Shown: positions 1 to 4,951 of the stretch, one piece after another
Layout: each line of letters starts with the position of its first letter
Position numbering within the stretch: the stretch's first letter is position 1
Assembly: GCA_027347545.1 (NCBI GenBank)
Contig: DAIEQT010000176.1
Span: 1 to 6,539, forward strand
Origin: Ignavibacteria bacterium
Lineage (GTDB): Bacteria; Bacteroidota; Ignavibacteria; Ignavibacteriales; Melioribacteraceae
Direction: 5' to 3'
DNA: 6,539 nt
The notes under the pieces: model-generated
What the model was told of the DNA's origin: nothing
Seen by the model: only the letters and a program-made list of their open reading frames with translations
Database searches by the model: none
Program-made: the position numbers and the translations under genes

Positions 1-294
1 AAGATAAGAAATTAAGCCACAAAGGCACTAAAACACCAAGTTTCACTAAAAATAATTCACGTAATTCAACTCATGCGTAACGTGAGTGATTAAGTATAAC
101 TGCGTGGCTTTTCACCCGTCCACCAAGAACAGCAATGAAACAACGAAGAACCAACGCCAATAATTTTCACCTTTTGTATTTTTAGAACAACATTAACAGC
201 ATAACTTTCTTTGTCAATCCAAACACAATGACCGCTCAAATGCCACTCTGAAAAAAGAGGTCGGATTAAAAAGCTCGTTAGTTGCTCCTTACCA
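1..294. other. Non-coding region downstream of the propeller gene
   Basis: I see no credible gene here: no frame has a convincing start, ribosome site and composition. It lies downstream of the minus-strand propeller gene, whose TGA stop is at 295-297, so a terminator is expected. However, I find no strong GC-rich stem followed by a U-run when reading the minus strand. A weak candidate is CTCT/AGAG around 247-260, which encloses a run of six A on the plus strand. A small hairpin sits at 69-87 (ACTCA pairing with TGAGT, plus one G-C and one G-U pair). An 8-nt-period repeat at 18-50 is listed separately. Confidence 0.6.
18..50. repeat. Low-complexity repeat, 8-nt period (CACnAArn)
   Basis: Successive units are CACAAAGG (18-25), CACTAAAA (26-33) and CACCAAGT (34-41), then, after two extra bases, CACTAAA (44-50). 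The shared pattern is CAC followed by A-rich sequence with an 8-nt step. From memory, intergenic sequences of the type CCACAAAGGCAC are scattered through many environmental bacterial genomes, including this lineage. This copy is degenerate. It lies outside any gene and no function can be assigned. Confidence 0.55.
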
Positions 295-2487
295 TCACTT
301 TAGCAGTAGCATTTTCTTAGTTTCGGAAAATCCGTTATCTGTTTGCAGCTTGTAGAAATAAACTCCACTTGGTAATTCTCCATTCTCAATTCTCAATTTG
401 CAATTATAGTATCCCGCTTGTTTATATTCATTCACAAGTGTTTCGACTTCTCTTCCCAGTACATCATAAACTTTAATTGTAACAAAACTTGATTGAGGTA
501 CTGAATAATTTATTGTTGTTATTGGATTGAATGGATTGGGGTAATTTTGAAAAAGTCTATAGCTAGCTGGAAAGCCGCAAGAAGAGAGTAATGAAATGTT
601 CGTGATTATTTCCTTTTGATCGTAAATGTACACTCCGTTAAGATGATCTGAGAGAAAAACATAATGGGCGTTAGTACATATCGCATTCGACCAACCTGGG
701 GTATTAGCACGTGCAACTTCCTTAATCGAGTCTAGTGAATGAACATCCAGAATAATCATACCGTTATCTTCATAGTAGCCATTTGAGAATAAGGAAACAA
801 ATGCCAGAGAACCTTTTACTGAGATATCTACAATTCGCCTGCCAAAGTCGAATGAGCCTAATTCAATAGGATTATTAGGAACTGAAATATCGAATGCGTG
901 AAGAGTTGAAAAATCAGCAACGAATAACGTATTACCAACAGGATAGATAGCTTCACATGAATTATAATATTTTTCCCAAACTAAGATCGGCTTGCTTGGA
1001 GAGGAAACGCTATAAATACGAACGCCTCCATAACCTCCGTTTACAAAGAGAAGAGTGTCTCTCAGAAAAATACCGTCAACATACATTGAAGTTGGCATTG
1101 GAATATTAGTAATGTATTTAGGGTTTGACGGATGAGCAACACTAATTAAGTGAACATCATCATAGGAACCACCACATGCAGCTAACGTATCGGCAACGTC
1201 AAGTTTCATTGCCCATGAGCCGTAATTTAATTCACCAATAAGTTTTAGACTGTCCGCACCTATTACATCAAACACTTTTAAGCCTTGTTGCGACGCTGCA
1301 TAGATGTGTCCGTTCATCAATCGAATGCCCCTTACACTGCCTATATCGTTTTTGTATTCAAATTTTATGCGGGGATTGAATATATCTCTGATATCCACTA
1401 GCAGCAATCCTGGATTAGCGAATCTTCCCGCAATCAACAAGGAATCTGTCGCTTCTATAGAACCAATATCAGCCAATGTTGAAAGATGGAATCCTTTTCT
1501 AGGGTGAAGAATGTTTTTGATATTTACTAATTGGAATTCAGAAAAATGATCACGACTTATAAATAGTAATGTATCTTTAATTGAAACAAAGTCACCTGTT
1601 ATTCCCTGAGTTCTTGAAATGATAGTTGGGGAAGAAATATAATTAGCATCAATAGTATATATTGTATCTCGAGTGAGACATAGTACAGTATCGCTTCGGT
1701 TCTTGAATGACGTTTGTAAAGGTAGTCTTAAAAATCCACGTCTCTTAGGAGTAATAGGAGTTGATAAATCAATTAGAGTCAAGGTTGAATTAGACCAATT
1801 ATCCAATCCCAGATAATTTTCTACCAATATTCCCTTGTTGTTTGAAAATTCGAGTCCAACAATATTAACTATATCTGAACTTGAGAACGAACCAACGCTA
1901 TCAAGTCTTGCAATTTCAGCTATTGTTATCCTATCATTATTAATACAGTATAAGAAGTTTGAGTAAGTTCTCAATCGATTACATGGAAATCTTGCTTCAA
2001 TAAGTGTGGCTGGATTACTTAGGTTTGTAATGTCTACTTTGGAAACTCCATCGCTTCCATGTGAAATAAAAAGGTTGGTTGAGTCCAAAATCAAACCATA
2101 TGAGCGATTGGGAAAGTATAATTTTGCAATCTCACGTGGGTGATATACATCTTTTACATCGAGAATATGCAACCCGGTGAGCAGATCTGATACAAATAGT
2201 GTTTTGTCCTTAACCGTAATATCTTCAACGGTACTCGGAAAATAACATTCGCTCAATTGGAAGACACTGTCGGTCGAAATAATTCGGCTAATTATGACTG
2301 TTCCTCCTGCCCCGAGATAAAGATATTTACCATCCGTGCAATTTGTTTTTGAACTACCCAACAGAGCTCTGCTTTTGGGTTCAATTACTTTCGTTTGTGC
2401 ACTTAAGTGTTGATTGCCCTCAATGCTGAACAAAATAATTATAGAAAGAAAAACTGAAAATATTTTGCTAACTCTCTCACTATTCAT
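295..2487 (-). CDS. Secreted LVIVD-repeat beta-propeller protein with T9SS type A sorting domain
   Basis: Function is unknown beyond being a secreted or surface-anchored repeat protein. I chose the ATG at 2487 (730 aa). An in-frame GTG at 2514 would add nine residues, but the ATG places the leader (MNSERVSKIF, then a hydrophobic stretch, then HLSA-Q) at a normal signal-peptide length, with probable cleavage after residue 30. LVIVD-type repeats (hydrophobic strand, D, then xxxPxxP-like turns) are visible near residues 105-120 (GLHILDV), 147-162 (GVSKVDI), 360-375 (LLLVDIR), 445-457, 488-502 (GVRIYSV) and 529-543 (LHAFDIS). This family is predicted to fold as a beta-propeller. Residues 643-730 are the T9SS C-terminal domain (FQNYPNPFNP, VYDVLGREVETLVNE, PSGVYFYKL, ending KKMLLLK), which should direct export across the outer membrane and be cleaved off. 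The domain carries an unusual LRIENGE segment encoded by a heptamer repeat. The gene is transcribed away from its neighbours. A TAATTTTG match to the Bacteroidota -7 consensus TAnnTTTG lies at 2546-2539 on the minus strand, without a convincing -33 box. Confidence 0.9.
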   Translation of the reverse strand: MNSERVSKIFSVFLSIIILFSIEGNQHLSAQTKVIEPKSRALLGSSKTNCTDGKYLYLGAGGTVIISRIISTDSVFQLSECYFPSTVEDITVKDKTLFVSDLLTGLHILDVKDVYHPREIAKLYFPNRSYGLILDSTNLFISHGSDGVSKVDITNLSNPATLIEARFPCNRLRTYSNFLYCINNDRITIAEIARLDSVGSFSSSDIVNIVGLEFSNNKGILVENYLGLDNWSNSTLTLIDLSTPITPKRRGFLRLPLQTSFKNRSDTVLCLTRDTIYTIDANYISSPTIISRTQGITGDFVSIKDTLLFISRDHFSEFQLVNIKNILHPRKGFHLSTLADIGSIEATDSLLIAGRFANPGLLLVDIRDIFNPRIKFEYKNDIGSVRGIRLMNGHIYAASQQGLKVFDVIGADSLKLIGELNYGSWAMKLDVADTLAACGGSYDDVHLISVAHPSNPKYITNIPMPTSMYVDGIFLRDTLLFVNGGYGGVRIYSVSSPSKPILVWEKYYNSCEAIYPVGNTLFVADFSTLHAFDISVPNNPIELGSFDFGRRIVDISVKGSLAFVSLFSNGYYEDNGMIILDVHSLDSIKEVARANTPGWSNAICTNAHYVFLSDHLNGVYIYDQKEIITNISLLSSCGFPASYRLFQNYPNPFNPITTINYSVPQSSFVTIKVYDVLGREVETLVNEYKQAGYYNCKLRIENGELPSGVYFYKLQTDNGFSETKKMLLLK
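375..405 (-). repeat. Heptamer tandem repeat inside the T9SS sorting-domain codons
   Basis: On the plus strand the units are ATTCTCC (375-381), ATTCTCA (382-388), ATTCTCA (389-395) and ATTTGCA (396-402), followed by ATT. Read as coding sequence, they give the residues LRIENGE (698-704 of the 730-residue protein), between the AGYY and PSGVYFY motifs of the sorting domain. Three heptamers make 21 nt, or seven codons, so an insertion of this size keeps the frame. Similar GAGAATT-type heptamer arrays occur, from memory, as intergenic low-complexity repeats in related genomes. Here one appears to have become part of a protein. Confidence 0.7.
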
Positions 2488-2621
2488 TTTATTACTCTGA
2501 AAAGAAATTTGCACCTAACTTATAATTATTCTGCACGGCAAAATTAGTTAAAGAACTCTCATCCGCCTTTCTCGGACAAGTATGCACGGTGTTGTTTTAT
2601 TTATTTCGTAAACCCTCGTCG

Positions 2622-2640
2622 CGCTTCGCTTGTCGAAGCG
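2622..2640. repeat. GC-rich hairpin flanked by 8-bp direct repeats
   Basis: CGCTTCG (2622-2628) pairs perfectly with CGAAGCG (2634-2640) around a 5-nt loop. The octamer TTCGTAAA occurs on both sides, at 2605-2612 and 2647-2654. There is no U-run after the stem on either strand, so it is not a typical intrinsic terminator, and its position between divergent starts also argues against that role. It could be a small dispersed palindrome or a regulatory site. Confidence 0.5.
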
Positions 2641-2763
2641 GGCAAATTCGTAAATCGTAATTGTGGCAATTTCCCGGTTCCCCATGTAGTTGTATAGAAT
2701 GGAACCCCGTTGTCGTTTGAAACTTACCCATAGGAGTTTTTAGAATCAAGACTAAAAGACGCT

Positions 2764-2790
2764 GTCAGCAATTGGCATTCGGCGTTAGGT
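2764..2790. repeat. Degenerate heptamer-period repeat (TTGGCA-like)
   Basis: The stretch reads as GTCAGCA (2764-2770), ATTGGCA (2771-2777), TTCGGCG (2778-2784) and TTAGGT, a 7-nt step with a shared T-x-GGC core. It resembles, from memory, the CAATTGGC-type low-complexity arrays found between genes in related genomes. It is short and imperfect, so chance remains possible. Confidence 0.4.
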
Positions 2791-2965
2791 TTTTCCCGTT
2801 GTAATCCGCGCTCTAGTTGGAGGCTTCTTGTATAAACCACCCAATTATGTAGTTAGAATTAAGTCGCCGTAATTTAAGTTCCAAACGTTGCTAAGAGCTT
2901 TTTTGGAATCTATTGCTGATTCATTCATTACAAAAATTATCTAACTAAAAATTTGCGGTATTATT

Positions 2966-4522
2966 ATGGCAAACAAACAAGTTTATTTAATGGCGGTTCT
3001 ACTACTTTTTGTAATCTTTGGCTGCACGGCAACCAATACTTTACAAAGTCCAACCAAAGCTGAAAACGCGCAAGCCAATCTTCCAAAAGTTGAGCGGGAA
3101 TTCCGAGCGGCTTGGGTTGCAACCGTTGCAAATATTAACTGGCCAAGCAAACGAACTCTTACAACTGACGAACAGAAACAAGAAGCCCTCAGCATTCTAG
3201 ATAAAATGAAAGCCGATCACTTTAACGCAGTAATTTTTCAAGCGCGCCCGCAATGCGATGCACTTTACAAAAGCGATATTGAACCATGGTCTTATTACTT
3301 AACGGGCAAACAAGGCAAAGCGCCGGAACCGTTTTACGATCCGCTGGAATTTTGGGTTGAAGAAGCGCACAAGCGTGGAATGGAATTGCACGTTTGGTTA
3401 AATCCTTACAGAGCTCATCACTCAAGCGGCGGAGAAGTTGGCGAGCAATCTGTTGTAACGAAACATCCGGAATTAGTTGTAAAACTTAAAACCGGCTACT
3501 GGTGGCTCGATCCGAGCAAAAAAGAAACTCAAGATTATTCTTTGAGTGTGGTTTTGGATATCGCAAAGCGTTACGATATTGATGGTATTCACTTCGATGA
3601 TTATTTCTATCCCTACCCTTCATATAATAACGATGAAGACTTTCCGGATGAAGCAAGCTGGAAAAGTTATATAGCCGGCGGAGGCAAATTAACTAGAGGC
3701 GATTGGCGCCGCGAGAGTGTTAATAATTTTATTCACAGCGTGTACAAAGGGATAAAAGAAGTTAAACCAAATGTGAAGTTTGGTTTAAGTCCGTTTGGAA
3801 TTTGGCGCCCACGCAATCCGGAATCCGTTGAAGGCTTCGACCAGTATGATCAATTATATGCCGATGCGAAACTTTGGATTAATGAAGGCTGGGTTGATTA
3901 CTGGACTCCGCAAATTTATTGGAAGATAAGCACACCGCTGCAAAGTTTTCCGGCTCTTGTAGGCTGGTGGAAAGAACAAAATTTGAAGAACAAACATTTC
4001 TGGCCGGGAATAACAATAGATAGAGAAAATAATGAAGCAAACTCTTTGGAAGTGATAAATCAAATTATGACAATAAGAGGAATGCTTCCCGAATCGCCGG
4101 GAAATATTTTTTGGAGTATCGGACCGATGCTAAGGTTCAAAGAACTTGCTGATGCAGTTGTAAACGGACCATATAAAAAAGAAGCTTTAGTACCGGCAAC
4201 ACCCTGGTTTAACAATCAGCCGGTAGCTCAGCCAAGCGTGGCAACTAAAATTGATAACGACAAAGTTAAAATCTCCTGGACGCATGTAAAGAAAGAAAAT
4301 GTTTTTAAGTGGGTTGTCTATATGAAATATGGCAGCATGTGGACTTACGAAATTTTAACAAACGATATTACCACTTACGAAGCGCCGCTTGAATCGGAAT
4401 ATAAATTTTACAATGACAACGGCAGTTTGCAGACTAAAAAGATGATACTAACAGACATTGCAGTTTCAGCAGTGGATAGAGTTAGCAACGAAAGCACTTT
4501 AACGATTCATAAGATTAAGTAA
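2966..4522 (+). CDS. GHL10 family glycoside hydrolase lipoprotein (YddW/DigH-like)
   Basis: Predicted cell-envelope glycosidase of 518 aa. The N-terminus has a hydrophobic stretch ending VIFGC with Cys20, a plausible though imperfect lipobox, so it is probably a lipoprotein. The GHL10 catalytic barrel spans about residues 44-405. Hallmarks are REFRAAWVATVANINWP (44-60), NAVIFQARP (87-95), HVWLNPYR (142-149), DGIHFDDYFYP (206-216) with the acidic pair D211/D212, GLSPFGIWR (273-281) and PQIYW (315-319). Residues of about 410-518 look like a fibronectin type III-like module (SWTHVKKENVFKWVVYM, later VSAVDRVSNES). E. coli DigH (YddW), the characterised relative, cleaves peptidoglycan glycans that lack stem peptides; the same activity here is inferred. 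The start ATG has only a weak GCGG ribosome site nine bases upstream. The downstream gene, on the same strand after 429 bp, appears to contain a degenerate copy of this barrel. The gap is too long and repeat-rich to assume one transcript. Confidence 0.92.
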   Translation: MANKQVYLMAVLLLFVIFGCTATNTLQSPTKAENAQANLPKVEREFRAAWVATVANINWPSKRTLTTDEQKQEALSILDKMKADHFNAVIFQARPQCDALYKSDIEPWSYYLTGKQGKAPEPFYDPLEFWVEEAHKRGMELHVWLNPYRAHHSSGGEVGEQSVVTKHPELVVKLKTGYWWLDPSKKETQDYSLSVVLDIAKRYDIDGIHFDDYFYPYPSYNNDEDFPDEASWKSYIAGGGKLTRGDWRRESVNNFIHSVYKGIKEVKPNVKFGLSPFGIWRPRNPESVEGFDQYDQLYADAKLWINEGWVDYWTPQIYWKISTPLQSFPALVGWWKEQNLKNKHFWPGITIDRENNEANSLEVINQIMTIRGMLPESPGNIFWSIGPMLRFKELADAVVNGPYKKEALVPATPWFNNQPVAQPSVATKIDNDKVKISWTHVKKENVFKWVVYMKYGSMWTYEILTNDITTYEAPLESEYKFYNDNGSLQTKKMILTDIAVSAVDRVSNESTLTIHKIK

Positions 4523-4701
4523 AATCTATTTCTGCAGAAGTTTTATATCGTCCCCAAAGGGACTTAACAAATATTGTGTTCATTAGTCAATAGATATATC
4601 GCTCCTCCGAAGGAGTCCTTTGGACTAAGGGAGCTAAAAATCCCGCTAGGGATAAAATATCTATAAGTAAAGAATACCAAATAAACCAAAGTCCCTTTAG
4701 G

Positions 4702-4806
4702 CGGATGTCGCATAATTAATATTTTGTTAATAAATAGCCCGCGGATGACGCAGATTTAACGGATTTGCACTGATAAATTTTTGATTCATTAATTATGCAA
4801 CATCCA
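4702..4806. mobile_element. MITE-like element, 105 bp, with TIRs and 8-bp target duplication
   Basis: The ends are 19-bp terminal inverted repeats, CGGATGTCGCATAATTAAT (4702-4720) and the complement of 4788-4806, matching at 17 of 19 positions. The element is flanked by exact copies of CCTTTAGG (4694-4701 and 4807-4814), which fits an 8-bp target duplication. Removing one copy plus the element joins 4693-4701 to 4815 and recreates the perfect hairpin GTCCC-TTTA-GGGAC of the surrounding palindrome, so the insertion is younger than its host repeat. It has no room for a transposase and would need one supplied in trans. The TGTTGCATAA-like core recalls ends of several IS families, and 8-bp duplications are known for IS6, ISL3 and IS1595, but I cannot assign a family. 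Confidence 0.72.
4739..4774. repeat. Low-complexity CGGAT repeat inside the MITE-like element
   Basis: The core contains repeated GGAT/GAT units about 9-10 nt apart (GCGGATGAC, GCAGATTTAA, CGGATTTGCA, CTGAT). From memory this belongs to the GCGGATTACGCAGATT type of intergenic repeat seen in many environmental genomes. Positions 4741-4759 also match the left terminal repeat at 4701-4719 in 16 of 19 bases, with a 40-bp offset. This suggests that the interior and the ends share an origin. Confidence 0.5.
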
Positions 4807-4875
4807 CCTTTAGGGACGAAACAGAAAATAACTTTCCTCATTGCTATATCGGTTTTGAGGTTAATTTGCTGCCGC

Positions 4876-4903
4876 TTGTAAAATGGAAACGCAGTTGTAG
4901 AAT
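4876..4903 (+). promoter_or_regulatory. Possible sigma70-type promoter for the downstream exported protein
   Basis: TTGTAA (4876-4881, four of six against TTGACA) and TAGAAT (4898-4903, five of six against TATAAT) are separated by 16 bp. Transcription would begin near 4910 and give a leader of about 40 nt. It lies downstream of the palindromic repeats, which supports separate transcription of the third gene. Primary sigma factors in this lineage may prefer a different consensus, so this is tentative. Confidence 0.3.
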
Positions 4904-4921
4904 AATCGATGGTTTTAATAC

Positions 4922-4946
4922 ACGGTCGTACAAATACCGTTTGGAG
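4922..4946 (+). promoter_or_regulatory. Ribosome binding site with a small hairpin just upstream
   Basis: GGAG at 4943-4946 stands five bases before the ATG at 4952 and fixes the start of the third gene. Directly upstream, ACGGT (4922-4926) pairs with ACCGT (4936-4940) around a 9-nt loop, ending two bases before the ribosome site. The stem is only 5 bp, so a regulatory role is speculative. Confidence 0.45.
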
Positions 4947-4951
4947 CTAAA

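Larger units (their letters stand above)
2488..2965. other. Divergent intergenic region, 478 bp, no gene seen
   Basis: This region separates the start of the minus-strand propeller gene from the start of the plus-strand GHL10 gene, so it should contain both promoters. No frame holds more than short, unsupported ORFs. Structures present are a 7-bp GC-rich hairpin at 2622-2640, a heptamer-period stretch at 2764-2790, a 6-bp inverted repeat GGTTCC/GGAACC (2676-2681 and 2701-2706), and a 7-bp inverted repeat TTCCAAA/TTTGGAA (2879-2885 and 2902-2908) about 60 bp before the GHL10 start. A direct repeat ATGTAGTT...AGAAT occurs at 2684-2700 and, lacking four internal bases, at 2847-2859. I could not define a convincing promoter for the GHL10 gene. 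Confidence 0.6.
4546..4820. repeat. Nested multi-hairpin palindromic element (REP-like), interrupted
   Basis: The left end has hairpin GTCCC-caaa-GGGAC (4550-4563). AAAGGGACTT (4556-4565) is an exact inverted match of AAGTCCCTTT (4689-4698). Inside these lie TAGATAT/ATATCTA (4591-4597 and 4657-4663), then GCTCC/GGAGC (4601-4605 and 4630-4634). Innermost are alternative hairpins CTCCT/AGGAG (4602-4615) and AGTCC/GGACT (4614-4626), plus ATCCC/GGGAT (4640-4653). The left outer flank (4548-4560) pairs with 4807-4819 at 12 of 13 positions. The right terminal hairpin is split by the small inverted-repeat element at 4702-4806. Without that insert the element would be about 162 bp and nearly symmetrical. 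No stem is followed by a U-run. From memory, similar palindromes with paired GTCCC and CTCC stems are dispersed between genes in Bacteroidota-type genomes. Mobilisation by a REP-associated tyrosine transposase is only a guess. Confidence 0.75.

Noticed and set aside
105..260. Minus-strand open frame of about 50 codons downstream of the propeller gene
   Set aside because: It has no plausible start or ribosome site, an odd composition rich in Trp, Cys and Ser, and no recognisable motif. It is most likely a chance frame in non-coding DNA.
2515..2546. In-frame GTG start at 2514 and a TAATTTTG box (2546-2539) for the propeller gene
   Set aside because: The ATG at 2487 gives a better signal peptide. 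The box matches only the -7 half of the Bacteroidota promoter consensus, with no -33 TTG at suitable spacing, so it is not listed as a promoter.
2879..2908. Inverted repeat TTCCAAA/TTTGGAA upstream of the GHL10 gene as an operator
   Set aside because: The arms are 7 bp around a 16-nt loop in AT-rich DNA and could occur by chance. Nothing else supports regulator binding.
4550..4563. Intrinsic terminator after the GHL10 gene
   Set aside because: The GTCCC/GGGAC stem is only 5 bp and is followed by TTAACAAAT, not a U-run. It is better explained as the end of the palindromic element.
4546..4820. CRISPR-like array or attachment site
   Set aside because: The repeats are nested inverted arms of different sequence, not regularly spaced identical direct repeats. 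No cas gene, integrase or tRNA is nearby.
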